In this document: positions 8,979-22,363 of the stretch, piece by piece
How the letters are laid out: each line of letters opens with the position of its first letter
How positions within the stretch are numbered: the stretch's first letter is position 1
Assembly (NCBI GenBank): GCA_009929855.1
Contig: RZZN01000028.1
Coordinates: 1 to 53,669, forward strand
Reading direction: 5' to 3'
Length of the DNA: 53,669 nt
Origin: Gammaproteobacteria bacterium
Lineage (GTDB): Bacteria; Pseudomonadota; Gammaproteobacteria; Chromatiales; Chromatiaceae
Notes under the pieces: model-generated
The model's database searches: none
Seen by the model: the letters and a program-made list of their open reading frames with translations, nothing else
What the model was told of the DNA's origin: nothing
Position numbers and translations under genes: made by a program

Positions 8979-9716
8979 GGTGTCTGCCTTCAGTGGTTGT
9001 CCGCGGTCCTGGGTGACCCCGAGGAGCCGCATGAAATGGTCCGCGCTGTCGCGACCAGTCTCGTCGGTCGCCTGGGTGAGTGCACTCAACCCACCCCGTC
9101 GCACCCCTGAGCACCGACACGCGAGGGTGTGATCGCGCTTGACGCGTCACTCTCGCCGAGCCTGGAGATCTCGCCAGGGGGTTGAGCAATGACCTCTCGA
9201 TCTAGGATAACGCTTGTCCGATCAAAGTATGATGTCCATACCAATGAGCCACCCTCAATTGACGTAAACTAATGGCGAACAGCGCGCATTTCATGGCCTC
9301 GGGTGGCGTGCTGGCGGTGCCATTCCACGGACACGCGCGGACAGTCGGCAATCCGCCCATCAGCGCGCTCGCCCCTGGCCTTGGCCTCCAGCCCGCCGGC
9401 TTGGGAGCTCAGCGGTCTCGCGCTTGGCGGCAGCCATCACACGGGCCGATGGTCGCGATGGGTGGATTCGCCGCTCCGAACGGTCTTCCGAGCCGGCGCC
9501 AGGGGATGTTTATTTGGCAAAATCGCCTGAGTATCTTGTCACCATCAGGTGGCTGTCGTGCACCGCGATCACGGCAGACGTCTACAATCGCACCAGAACC
9601 ATGGCGACCGTCGCGAGGCATCGGCGCTCACCATGACCATGAATGGCCTGACTGACCACGCGTGAGGTGGGCCTTCGTTGCGACTCGACTTTGTGGGGCG
9701 TTCGTCTGAGTTTCGT
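8979..9716. other. Long intergenic region without recognisable genes
   Basis: In about 740 bases I recognise no gene, RNA or repeat. A plus-strand frame at 9272-9655 has no family-like composition. The region around 9190-9280 is noticeably less GC-rich than its surroundings. TACAAT near 9586 could be a -10 element for the downstream operon, but I see no good -35. It may contain decayed DNA, as the neighbouring peptidase relic suggests. Confidence 0.4.
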
Positions 9717-10265
9717 ATGGAGCATGATCTTGGCTCAGTCATCCGTGATCCCATCGCCAGGTGGGAGCGGGATCCCTCGTCGAGCCCTTGGCTCGGATCA
9801 CCGACCCGGGGTCCATCGAGGAGCACGGCATCGCTCAGGGCCTCGCTGGTCCTCGCGTGGTCGCTCATGTGTGGCGGACTCCTGCTCAATGCCTCCCACC
9901 CGGCCCATGCCCAAGATCTCATCGCGCATCCGAGCACCGGGGTCGACTCACTGAGCCGCAACGAGGCGCGGCTGCTGTTCACGATGCGGGTCAAGCAATG
10001 GCCGGATGGCACGCCGGTGAAGGTCTTCGTCCTCCCCGACAACGACGCGCTACACGGTCGCTTCGTCAGCGGACTGCTCGAGCTCTATCCCTACCAATTG
10101 CGTCGCGTCTGGGATCGACAGCTCTTCTCGGGGACCGGCCAGGCGCCGGTGACTGTGGCGAACGAGCACGAGATGATGGAGCGGGTCGCCTCCAACCCCG
10201 GCGCCATCGGCTATGTCTCGGGTCCCTTCGACCCAACGAGCGTCCGCATCTTGGAGGTGCGTTGA
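9717..10265 (+). CDS. Small periplasmic phosphate-binding-like protein (PBP superfamily)
   Basis: The mature part resembles the short PstS-like proteins found beside porins: LSRNEARLLFTMRVKQWPDG, then FSGTGQAPVTV and NPGAIGYVSG. A signal peptide core (ASLVLAWSLMCGGLLL, cleavage near AHA-QD) lies unusually far in. Starting at ATG 9717 gives 182 residues and about 35 residues before the hydrophobic core. A TTG at 9678 would be longer; ATG 9867 would cut the signal short, so the start is uncertain. The stop is one base before the porin start. It probably samples a ligand for the trans-envelope set that follows. Confidence 0.75.
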   Translation: MEHDLGSVIRDPIARWERDPSSSPWLGSPTRGPSRSTASLRASLVLAWSLMCGGLLLNASHPAHAQDLIAHPSTGVDSLSRNEARLLFTMRVKQWPDGTPVKVFVLPDNDALHGRFVSGLLELYPYQLRRVWDRQLFSGTGQAPVTVANEHEMMERVASNPGAIGYVSGPFDPTSVRILEVR

Positions 10266-10266
10266 G

Positions 10267-11460
10267 ATGCGTCATGCGCTCCAATGCCTCGTTCTCCTGA
10301 CGAGCCTGACCTCCGCCTCGGCACAGGCACTCGATGTGCTGGACGGACGACTCCAGCTCCATGGCTTCGCCAGTCAAGCAGTGGTCGATAGCAGCGCCAA
10401 TCAGTTCTTCGGCAACAGTCAGGCGACCTCGTTCGATTTCACCGAGATTGGTCTCAATACCTCCTATCGCATCGCCCCGAGCGTCCTTGCCGCCGCTCAG
10501 GTCCTCGTGCGTCGCGCCGGCGAGATGTCCGATGGCACCCCGTCGCTGGATTATGGATTGCTTGACCTCACCGCGATCTCGAATGCACGACAGCGGCTCG
10601 GACTGCGCCTCGGACGCATCAAGAATCCATTCGGTCTCTACAACGAGACGCGCGATGTCCCCTTCACGCGTCCTGGGATCTTCCTGCCACAGGTCATTTA
10701 CTACGACAAGGTGCGCAATCTCTTGCTGTCCTACGACGGCGTCATGCTCTATGGCGATCTCTTCGGTGAGTCCGGGAACCTCTCATTGAACCTCGGCGCC
10801 GGACGCTCGGTGGTCGACGAGAACGTTGAATGGGCCTATTTCGGGGCCGATTACGACGGCGATCTCGAGGCCCAGGGGATCAACTGGGGGATCGGCAGCC
10901 TTTGGTTCTCCACCCCAGCCGACGAGCTCAAGCTCGGGCTCAGCGCCATCCTGACCGAGATGACCTACGATGCCGGCGCGACCTCGCCGCTCGACTCGGG
11001 CACCATCGATGTCTTCGACTGGGTCGCCTCGTTCCAGTACAACGCGGCGGACTGGACGCTCTCGGCCGAATACGCGCGCACCCCGACCCGCTGGAACGAC
11101 CTTGGCCCCTATTTCCCCTTCGATGATCAGGTCATGGAGGGTTACTATCTACAGGGTGCCTATCGCCTACGACCGGATCTCGAGCTCATGGCCCGCTACG
11201 AGGAAGGCTTCGCCAACCGCGACTCACGCGATGGCTGGGCCTTCTCGGCGCTCACCGGCGGCATCACACCCAGGTTCGACTTCTTCTCCAAGATCTGGAC
11301 GCTCGGGTTGCGCTGGGACATTGACCCACATGTCATGTTCCGGCTCGAATACCAACGTCATGACGGGACCTACGCGCTCTCCATCCGCGAAAACCCGGAC
11401 CCCAACGCTCTCGTTCGCGAGTGGGATGTCTTCGCCGCCTCGCTCTCTGTGCGCTTCTAA
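10267..11460 (+). CDS. Outer-membrane porin-like beta-barrel protein
   Basis: The protein has 397 residues. It has a signal peptide (MRHALQCLVLLTSLTSASAQA) and then alternating amphipathic strands rich in Tyr, Trp and Asp, ending in aromatic Phe (SLSVRF), as expected of outer-membrane barrels. The segment RLGRIKNPFGLYNETRDVPF is typical of porin-like barrels from small-operon contexts. The ATG follows the previous stop by one base, so translation is coupled, and the GGDEF-EAL gene begins 9 bases after it. The substrate is unknown; phosphate or another anion is a guess from the upstream gene. Confidence 0.8.
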   Translation: MRHALQCLVLLTSLTSASAQALDVLDGRLQLHGFASQAVVDSSANQFFGNSQATSFDFTEIGLNTSYRIAPSVLAAAQVLVRRAGEMSDGTPSLDYGLLDLTAISNARQRLGLRLGRIKNPFGLYNETRDVPFTRPGIFLPQVIYYDKVRNLLLSYDGVMLYGDLFGESGNLSLNLGAGRSVVDENVEWAYFGADYDGDLEAQGINWGIGSLWFSTPADELKLGLSAILTEMTYDAGATSPLDSGTIDVFDWVASFQYNAADWTLSAEYARTPTRWNDLGPYFPFDDQVMEGYYLQGAYRLRPDLELMARYEEGFANRDSRDGWAFSALTGGITPRFDFFSKIWTLGLRWDIDPHVMFRLEYQRHDGTYALSIRENPDPNALVREWDVFAASLSVRF

Positions 11461-11469
11461 GGGCGTCGC

Positions 11470-13914
11470 ATGAAGATCCGGGCGCCCGCCAAGGAGCGGC
11501 TCGCTTTTCTCAGTCTACGATGGAAATCATTGATCGCCTTGACGATCGCGCTCGTGCTCGTCAACCTGATCCTGGCCGTGATCGCCAATCTTCAATTCAT
11601 CGCGCAGTTCGATCTGCAACAGGGCAACACCCGCGCGCAGCAAGCGCTCCAGCTCCGCGCCCTGATCGACGAGCGCACCGCCGAGATGTCCAAGCTCGCG
11701 AGCCTCGTTGCACTGATCGGCACCGAGACCGATCCCGGACTCGGCCTGGAAGGCCATATCGCGCGGGCACTCGAGACCAACGGCGCCATGCTGGATCTGG
11801 AGTGGGACATCCGCTCGGTCTTCTGGATTCGGGCCGACGGCACCCCAGGGATCGCCTGGCCAGAGGCAGACGCCGTGCTCGCCGAGAGCCTGCTGGCGGA
11901 GATCGCGCGCTCACCCAAGGAGGCCCACGCCAACCTGTTGTGCGACCCGGACTGCCATCACTATGTCTCGACCCCACTCATCTGGGAGGGTGCATTCGCG
12001 GGTCATCTGGTGCTCGGGCGCTCGCTCGCCGATGCCTTGCTGACCTTCCAGGCCCTGACTGGGGCCGATGCGGCCATCGCCAGCACCACCCACAGGGCAC
12101 TGACCGAACGCACGCCCATTGGCGGCTTTGCCGCGGTCACCTACCCGGATCGGACCCTCCCGATTTTGAGTGCCGCGGCGAGCCTGCTCGAGCATTCCCA
12201 TCCCGCCGATGGACCCGTGGAGATCCAGCGCGGCTCGCGGTGGTTCGAGGTCTTTCGCATCCCAGCGCTCGCCCAGGGCATCGACGCCTATGTCGTCAAC
12301 GACATCAGCGCGCAACGCGCGGCCATCCGCGAGGCCACCATGGCGAGTCTGCTGATCGGTCTGCTCGGTCTCGTCTTCTCGGGCAGCCTGGTCCTGCTGA
12401 TCACCCGCGGCCCGCTCTATCGGTTGCGCGATCTCGCGAGCGTCCTGCCCTTGTTGGCCGACAACCGTTATGCCGACCTGCGCAATCAACTGCCGCGACG
12501 TGGCGCGCGTTTCATGCTGCGCGACGAGATCGATCTCATGACCGAGACGGTGCGCCAGCTGACCGATCGCATGGAGCTACTGCAACGCGATCGCGAGCAG
12601 GCCGAGGAGCGACTGGTCTGGCTGGCCGACCACGACCCGCTGACCAAACTCTTCAACCGCCGCCGCTTCAACGATGGCTTCGAGCGCCTCCTGGACCAGT
12701 CGAGACGCTTCGGACGCCAAGGCGCGTTGCTCCTGTTGGACCTCGATCAATTCAAGGACGTCAACGATCTCAGTGGCCATCAGGCCGGTGACATCCTGCT
12801 GGAACGGATCGCCGCGATGCTCGAGCGCTTGACCGAGTCCAGCGACCTGCTCGCGCGTCTCGGCGGGGACGAGTTCGCCGTGGTGCTCCCCGAAGCGACC
12901 GAGGACGACGCCACCGCCAGCGCCGAGGCCATCCTCGATGCCGTCCGCTCAGTCAGCCTGATCGAGCGCGGGCGTCGCCACCAGGTCTCCGCGAGCATCG
13001 GGATCAGCATGTTCCCGAGGCAGGGACTGGAGCCTGGGCAATTGATGGCGAACGCCGATCTCGCCATGTATCAGGCCAAGGAGAAGGGACGCAATCGTTG
13101 GTATCTCTTCAGCGAGCAGGACCAAGGCAAGGAGCTGCTGGACGCGCGCGTGCTCTGGCGCGATCAGATCGCTCAGGCGCTGAGCGACGACCGTTTCGAG
13201 CTCCATGTTCAGCCGATCATCGAGATCGCGACCGGCGCGGTCCGGCATCGCGAGGTGCTCCTGAGGATGCGCGACATGCATGGTCAGCTGGTCTACCCCG
13301 ATCGGTTCATCCCGGTGGCCGAGCGGACCGGGCAGATCGCGGCGATCGACCGCTGGGTCATCGATCATGCACTGGCCGCCTTGGAGACCGATCCGCACCT
13401 CCGCCTCGCGGTCAATCTCTCCGCGAGCGCCATGAATGATCCACTGCTCTTGCCCGACCTGCGACAGATGCTCGAACAGCATCATGTGTTGGCCGAGCGC
13501 ATCGCCTTCGAGGTCACCGAAACCGCCGCGATCAACAACATCGTCAATGCCAGTCGACTGATGCGTGGACTGCAAGCACTCGGCTGCCGCTTTGCGCTCG
13601 ATGATTTCGGCAGTGGCTATGCCTCCTATGCCTATCTGCGCAAGCTCCCCGTCGACGCGGTCAAGATCGATGGGGTCTTCATCCGTGACATCGCCAACAA
13701 CGACGTCGATCGGATCTTCGTCAAGGCGATCACGGATATGTCACATGGCATGGGCAAGCGCGTCACCGCCGAGTTCGTCGAGAGCCAGGAGATCCTCGAC
13801 ATCCTCGCGTCATTGGGTGTCGACGACGCGCAGGGCTATCACTTCGGCCGCCCACGCAAGCTGGAATCTCCCGACGGCGGTTTTGGCCCGCATTCTCAGC
13901 TCGACCGAGACTGA
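11470..13914 (+). CDS. Membrane GGDEF-EAL protein (c-di-GMP turnover)
   Basis: The protein has 814 residues. A transmembrane helix near residues 20-40 and another near 290-315 flank a periplasmic sensor region of about 250 residues, followed by a HAMP-like segment. The GGDEF domain has an intact GGDEF at 465-469, but the inhibitory RxxD site is ESSD (E456), so product inhibition at that site is unlikely. The EAL domain keeps E595 (EVLLRM), NLSASA, DDFGSG, the KIDG lysine, AEFVES and QGYHFG, so phosphodiesterase activity is plausible. It is the third gene of the binding-protein/porin operon, suggesting that periplasmic signals set cytoplasmic c-di-GMP. Confidence 0.9.
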   Translation: MKIRAPAKERLAFLSLRWKSLIALTIALVLVNLILAVIANLQFIAQFDLQQGNTRAQQALQLRALIDERTAEMSKLASLVALIGTETDPGLGLEGHIARALETNGAMLDLEWDIRSVFWIRADGTPGIAWPEADAVLAESLLAEIARSPKEAHANLLCDPDCHHYVSTPLIWEGAFAGHLVLGRSLADALLTFQALTGADAAIASTTHRALTERTPIGGFAAVTYPDRTLPILSAAASLLEHSHPADGPVEIQRGSRWFEVFRIPALAQGIDAYVVNDISAQRAAIREATMASLLIGLLGLVFSGSLVLLITRGPLYRLRDLASVLPLLADNRYADLRNQLPRRGARFMLRDEIDLMTETVRQLTDRMELLQRDREQAEERLVWLADHDPLTKLFNRRRFNDGFERLLDQSRRFGRQGALLLLDLDQFKDVNDLSGHQAGDILLERIAAMLERLTESSDLLARLGGDEFAVVLPEATEDDATASAEAILDAVRSVSLIERGRRHQVSASIGISMFPRQGLEPGQLMANADLAMYQAKEKGRNRWYLFSEQDQGKELLDARVLWRDQIAQALSDDRFELHVQPIIEIATGAVRHREVLLRMRDMHGQLVYPDRFIPVAERTGQIAAIDRWVIDHALAALETDPHLRLAVNLSASAMNDPLLLPDLRQMLEQHHVLAERIAFEVTETAAINNIVNASRLMRGLQALGCRFALDDFGSGYASYAYLRKLPVDAVKIDGVFIRDIANNDVDRIFVKAITDMSHGMGKRVTAEFVESQEILDILASLGVDDAQGYHFGRPRKLESPDGGFGPHSQLDRD

Positions 13915-14162
13915 GTCGGCGGGCGATTTCTGGGAAAGTACCCGATGTCTTGCCCACTTTGATCGCGGACTGCGTCTTGCGAGAGGATGCGGGAGGAAAT
14001 CAACGCGGCGGACATTGTCATCGACGGCTAGACTTAGAGCCGATCCAGCGTGCGATCCGTGAGCGACCTGTGATCAAGTCGCGGAGATGCTCGGTTTCTG
14101 GCCGCTGGACGTCATGCGCTGTTCAATGAGTGGTTTCACGATTGGCACTGCCCAAGATCAAC

Positions 14163-17960
<3,798 letters not shown>

Positions 17961-17971
17961 GTGGCGCTACC

Positions 17972-18073
17972 GTTCGATACCCGCAGGATCTGGACGTGCT
18001 GGCAGCCGTCACGCGGGCGATCCATCAAGCGTGCCCGTTGGCCGTCGAGTACCACTCGATTTCGAGCGGTCGG
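17972..18073 (+). pseudogene. Fragment of a WYL-domain transcriptional regulator
   Basis: The plus-strand frame reads VRYPQDLDVLAAVTRAI, then PLAVEYHSISSG, which matches the start of the ligand-binding WYL region of HTH-WYL regulators (a basic-aromatic lead-in, a helix, then xxxEYxSxSxG). Neither the HTH before nor the rest of the WYL domain after is present. It begins 12 bases after the stop of the hybrid kinase. Assignment rests on about 35 residues. Confidence 0.5.
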
Positions 18074-18110
18074 TCGCACAGCACGGGAGACCGTCCCACT
18101 CGCACTCATT

Positions 18111-18412
18111 GGGAAAATACGCCGGGCACTGGTTGTAGCCGGCGCGCAATTGGCGCAGCAGTGAGAGCAGGGTGTCGCCGACCAGAGTATCCACCTCGTC
18201 GAGCAGCAGCACCAGCGGCTGGTCTAGATGCTGACACCAGCGGCCAAGGAATGTCTGAATCGCCAGGTTGCGTGACGGACTCTCCAGCACATCTCGTGCA
18301 ATGCGCTCCACCTGGAGATCGTCGAGCTGCCAACGGGCACTGCTTGCCATGGCGGTGACCGCCGCCATCCCCTTGTCGACCTGCTCTCGATTGGGCGAGA
18401 CGCCCCGGCTCC
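18111..18412 (-). pseudogene. Fragment of an AAA-like ATP-binding protein
   Basis: The minus-strand frame reads QVDKGMAAVTAMASSARWQLDD, then FLGRWCQHLDQPLVLLLDEVD with a Walker B, then LLSLLRQLRAGYNQCPAYFP. This is the middle of a family of AAA-type ATPases common in Chromatiaceae and cyanobacteria. The Walker A half is missing: a TAA lies just upstream of 18412. Homology ends at 18111, where the frame runs into unrelated sequence. It is a deletion remnant. Confidence 0.65.
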
Positions 18413-18602
18413 TTTAAAACCCTGGCCCGCGATCGGCGCAAACCCAGTCCGACGACCAGCGTCTACTCGACCTTTGTCGTCTTTTGCTTCTTTACTTCAT
18501 GGACAATATTCGAAGATCAATGATCTGTTTCCCATTATCCACCGACAACTAACCGCCGATCACCGTCCACCGGGCACCGATCACGATTACACCCACGGTT
18601 GA
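18413..18602. other. AT-richer spacer with imperfect short repeats
   Basis: A stretch of lower GC than its neighbours (about 18470-18560) follows the ATPase relic. Toward 18600, minus-strand GTGATCGG occurs twice, with GGTGGA/GTCGGTGG variants between. It lies at the 3' side of the hybrid kinase gene on the minus strand. No U-tract terminator is seen. Confidence 0.4.
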
Positions 18603-21281
18603 TCAGGCGTGTCGAATCAGCTCATCGAATCCGTCGAGCAGACCTTGCGGATCGGCCGTGGACGGCTCTGACGGAAGTCGCTCGAGCTGCTCGATCAGCG
18701 GCTCGAATGAGCTCAGCGCATAGAATCCGCACAGACCCTTGAGCTCGTGAGCGATCTCGGCGATCGCTCGGCGCTGGCCCGCGGCCAGCGCGCTCGCGAG
18801 ACGCCCCCGCAGCTGGCCCAGGCTCAGACGCAGCTCAGACCTCAGCGCTTCGGTCAGTGGAGGAGACGCCGAGGAGCCAGGCGGCTGGCTCGCCCCGCAA
18901 GGATCCCCAATCCGCTCATCCGGGTTGGGCATGAGTGACCGACGCAGGATCTCGTCCAAGGCAGGCTCGGCGATGGGTTTTGGCATCAGCTCCTGAAAGA
19001 TCCTGACTTCGTCCGGAACCCGCTCTTGGACGAAGACGTCGGCGGTCAGGGCGATGATGGGCGGGCAACCCTCTTCACCATAGATGGTGCGAATCCGGCG
19101 CGCTGTTTCGATCCCGTCCATGCCGGGCATGTGGATATCGAGAAAGATCAGGTCGAAGCGCACCTGTCGCGCCATGCCCAGGGCAGCGATCCCATCGTGG
19201 GCCTCGCTGACGGAGAGCCCACGCAGCTCCAGGAGATGATGCATCAGCAGCCGGTTGAAGAGGTTGTCCTCCACCACCAGGACATGTCGACCCGCATAAC
19301 CCTGGGGAGCCGAGAGGCTTTCGCTGGTCAGCTCGCGAGGCGGCTCCGACCCCATGAGCCGGCTCAAGCGATCGAGCAGCAGCGAGCGGCGTGCCGGTTT
19401 GAGGGTCCATTCCCAGTCGCCCCGGTGTTCGAGTCCAGGCGGCAGATGCCAGTCTTCGGTCCCGACCAGCACCAGCACCGGCCCGCCGAAGCAGAGTCTC
19501 ACCCGAGTCGCCAGCTTCTTCAGATAGTGGCCGCTGCTCTCGGTGCGATCGAGTCCGAGGATCAGCAGGTCGAACGGGCGTCCACCATCCGCTGCACCTC
19601 GTAGCATCAAAGGGATACGATAGTCTTGTCCCGTGCCGAACACCTCCGCCGACCAGTCGAGCAGGATGGCGCGCAGCGCGCGCAGCTGAATGGCCTGTCG
19701 ATCATAGATCAGGATCTTGCGTCCGGCCAACGGGGTGGCACAGGCTTCTGCAGATGCCTCCGAGACCGGCTCGAAGGGGATGGAGACTACGAATCTGCTG
19801 CCCTGGCCGAGCTCGCTCTCGACCTCGATCTCGCCACCCATCAGCTCGACGAGTCCCTTGGAGATGACCAGCCCGAGCCCCGTGCCCCCGTAATGACGGG
19901 TGATACTGCTGTCGGCCTGTCCATAGGGTTGGAACAGAAGTGCACGTGCCTCCTCCGAGAGACCGATTCCAGTGTCGCTGACCGAGATGCTCAGCCGGTG
20001 CCGACCCCGCTCCATGAGGAGATAGCCCGCCTCGACGAAGACATGCCCTTGCGCGGTGAACTTCACCGCATTGTTGAGCAGATTCAACATCACCTGAGCG
20101 ACGCGATCCGGATCACCGATCAGGATCTCATCGACATCCCGATGCACCACCAGGGCGAGCTCCAATCCTTTCTCGTGGGCCGCCGGTGTCATCATGGCGA
20201 CGACGTCCTCGAGACAGTCACGCAGGTTGAATGGCCTGGACTCGAGCTTGAAGCGGCCGGCCTCCAGCTTGGACACGCTGAGTATCCCATCGATGACACA
20301 GAGGAGCTGACTGGCGGCCCGGTCGATCGTTCGGGTATATTCGAGGAGCTCGCGACGGTCCGGTTGGCGCTGCAAGAGTCGGCTGAATCCGATCACCGCA
20401 TTCAATGGGGTGCGGATCTCATGGCTCATCCGCGCCAGCAGATCCTGCTTTTCACGTCCGGTCGTCACGGCCTGCTCGCGCGCCGCCTCCAGCTGGGCAT
20501 TGCGCTCTGAGAGCACGGCGACGGTTCTTTGCAATTCTTGGGTCGTCTCGCTCACCTGCACGCGAAACGAGCCCTGCGCCTCTTCGATCGACTCGGCCAG
20601 ACGTTTGAACCCCTGGACCAGATCCCGGATCTCGCTTGGCGTGCCGGGATCGATCCGCACGGTCTGGCTCGCGCCAGGACGAAGCAGGGCCTGTCTGAGC
20701 GCCAGCAAGGGTTCGGAGATCCCGGAGCCGATCGTGCGCGCCGCGATCAGACCGAGCAACAGACCGCCCACGACGATGGCCAACCGGATCAGCATGGTCT
20801 CGCGCTCGCGAGCCAGGATCTGACGCAGCGAAAGCTGGATCTCGACCCAACCCAATGGCTCGAGCGATCCATGCGAGGTGACACGGCCCGCGGCATCCAA
20901 AGACATCCTGCCCTGGGTCTGGATCGCGACCCGAAACAGCCGGCTCGGATCCGCCGCAGAAGCAGCCGAGCCGCACTCGACCACCGGCTCGAGATCCGCG
21001 CCAAGCACGGCGGCCCGGATCACCTCGGGATGCCGAAGCGCCGATCCGCAGAGTACCCTCAGACGCTCCAGCTCACGCTTGGGTAAGGCGCGACTCGCCG
21101 AGATAGCCAACTGCTCGGCCACGCTTTGGCCCTGTTGCTCGAGGATCAAGCGGACCTCGCTCGGACTCGAGTCGAGTCGATCATCGACCATGAGCAAGGC
21201 CATGACGAGTGTCGGAGCCAGTGCCAGCATCAGGATCCGGGAACGGATCCCTAGGTCGAGTAAGGACTGTCTATGGATCAT
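18603..21281 (-). CDS. BarA/GacS-like hybrid histidine kinase
   Basis: The protein has 892 residues. Domains in order: TM1 (about 15-31), periplasmic region, TM2 (about 164-182), HAMP-like and coiled coil (185-275), HisKA with H287 ([15 protein letters not shown]), HATPase (about 390-500, NLLNNAVKF and GGTGLGL), a degenerate receiver (about 520-640), an intact receiver (about 665-775, VVEDN and FLDIHMPGMDG) and HPT (about 810-885, HELKG). The first receiver reads LILGLD where LLDxxMP is expected and lacks the acidic pair, so it is a pseudo-receiver, as in BarA-type kinases. It starts 74 bases after the LuxR-type regulator at 21356, which is its probable partner. Confidence 0.9.
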   Translation of the reverse strand: MIHRQSLLDLGIRSRILMLALAPTLVMALLMVDDRLDSSPSEVRLILEQQGQSVAEQLAISASRALPKRELERLRVLCGSALRHPEVIRAAVLGADLEPVVECGSAASAADPSRLFRVAIQTQGRMSLDAAGRVTSHGSLEPLGWVEIQLSLRQILARERETMLIRLAIVVGGLLLGLIAARTIGSGISEPLLALRQALLRPGASQTVRIDPGTPSEIRDLVQGFKRLAESIEEAQGSFRVQVSETTQELQRTVAVLSERNAQLEAAREQAVTTGREKQDLLARMSHEIRTPLNAVIGFSRLLQRQPDRRELLEYTRTIDRAASQLLCVIDGILSVSKLEAGRFKLESRPFNLRDCLEDVVAMMTPAAHEKGLELALVVHRDVDEILIGDPDRVAQVMLNLLNNAVKFTAQGHVFVEAGYLLMERGRHRLSISVSDTGIGLSEEARALLFQPYGQADSSITRHYGGTGLGLVISKGLVELMGGEIEVESELGQGSRFVVSIPFEPVSEASAEACATPLAGRKILIYDRQAIQLRALRAILLDWSAEVFGTGQDYRIPLMLRGAADGGRPFDLLILGLDRTESSGHYLKKLATRVRLCFGGPVLVLVGTEDWHLPPGLEHRGDWEWTLKPARRSLLLDRLSRLMGSEPPRELTSESLSAPQGYAGRHVLVVEDNLFNRLLMHHLLELRGLSVSEAHDGIAALGMARQVRFDLIFLDIHMPGMDGIETARRIRTIYGEEGCPPIIALTADVFVQERVPDEVRIFQELMPKPIAEPALDEILRRSLMPNPDERIGDPCGASQPPGSSASPPLTEALRSELRLSLGQLRGRLASALAAGQRRAIAEIAHELKGLCGFYALSSFEPLIEQLERLPSEPSTADPQGLLDGFDELIRHA

Positions 21282-21355
21282 CGCGGATGTCCGGGATGCT
21301 GCTCGGCCAGACCTCGCCGGTAGTGGCTCGAAAGGGTGGCGCGACTCGACCCGAA

Positions 21356-22087
21356 TCAGGCTGGATCCGCCCGTGGGTCAGCGACCTCAGGCCCGGCTCG
21401 AGCTGACTCGGCAGGGTCGAGCTCATCAGGTCCAGGATCGGAGCGACGCGCCAAGGCCACCGCCGCGGTGCGGTTGGCGGCATCGAGCTTGCGCAGGATC
21501 GCCGCGACATGGATCTTCACAGTATGCTGAGACAGTCCCAAGATCCGCGCGATCTGCTTGTTCGAGTGCCCGTTCTCCAACAACTCGAGGACCTCGCGCT
21601 GACGGGGCGTGAGCGACGCGGGCGCTGACGCGGATGTGGACATGGGCCGAGAGACCTCGACCGCCGCCCCCTCGGCCCTCGCCGGTTGTGTCAGAACGAG
21701 CTCGGGCGGCATATAGACACCGCCCGCCAGTACCAGACGCACGGCCGAGAGCATCAGCTCACGCCCCGCCGATTTGACGATGAATCCGGAGGCCCCGCAA
21801 TCAAATGACTTGCGCATCCAGGCCGGATCCTCGCTGGCCGAGATGACGACCACGGGCACCGCCGGCAGTGTCGTGCAGACCCGGCTCAAGAGCTCGAAGC
21901 CATTGGCGCCGGGCATCATCAGATCCAACAAGATGAGATCCAGATCCGGGTGCTCGCCGATCAGGCGCAGGACCTGAGCCGCATCCGTCGCCTCGAGATA
22001 GCGCGCATCCGGCCCCGCCAGCTCGGCGAGCGCGGCGATCATCCCGTCCCGCAGCAGGACATGATCGTCGGCAACCAGAAGCTTCAA
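21356..22087 (-). CDS. NarL/LuxR-family response regulator
   Basis: The protein has 243 residues. The receiver domain keeps the acidic pair (VADDH), the phospho-acceptor in ILLDLMMPGANG and the Lys in IVKSA. The C-terminal LuxR-type HTH is LTPRQREVLELLENGHSNKQ with HTVKIHVAAILRKL. A Pro/Ala-rich tail of about 25 residues follows the HTH. It is the first gene of a two-gene unit with the BarA-like kinase and is divergent from the cytochrome genes at 22364, which are possible targets. Confidence 0.92.
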   Translation of the reverse strand: MKLLVADDHVLLRDGMIAALAELAGPDARYLEATDAAQVLRLIGEHPDLDLILLDLMMPGANGFELLSRVCTTLPAVPVVVISASEDPAWMRKSFDCGASGFIVKSAGRELMLSAVRLVLAGGVYMPPELVLTQPARAEGAAVEVSRPMSTSASAPASLTPRQREVLELLENGHSNKQIARILGLSQHTVKIHVAAILRKLDAANRTAAVALARRSDPGPDELDPAESARAGPEVADPRADPA

Positions 22088-22363
22088 CGCGGTCGCTCCG
22101 GCCCGGCGTGGGCAGGGTCCTGGACTTTTTTGGCGAGCCTACGAATCAACGCCGCTGCGTCCTCCGTTCGAGGCAATCAGATGATCTGGAGCCTTCATCA
22201 TAGCCCGTTTGGGTGATCCGGACTAATGGCTGGGGTCCAGTGCTAGCCCATTCGAGCGATTTATTCCACCCGGACTTCGGCGCTAAGGTGTCGGCACGGT
22301 CGAAATCTTGACCAAGACGACCAAGTATTCGCGGATTCCCGCAGACATTAAGGAGTCATGACC

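Noticed and set aside
9272-9655. 127-codon frame in the gap before the porin operon
   Set aside because: Composition is unlike a protein gene, there is no ribosome binding site of note, and no family is recognisable.
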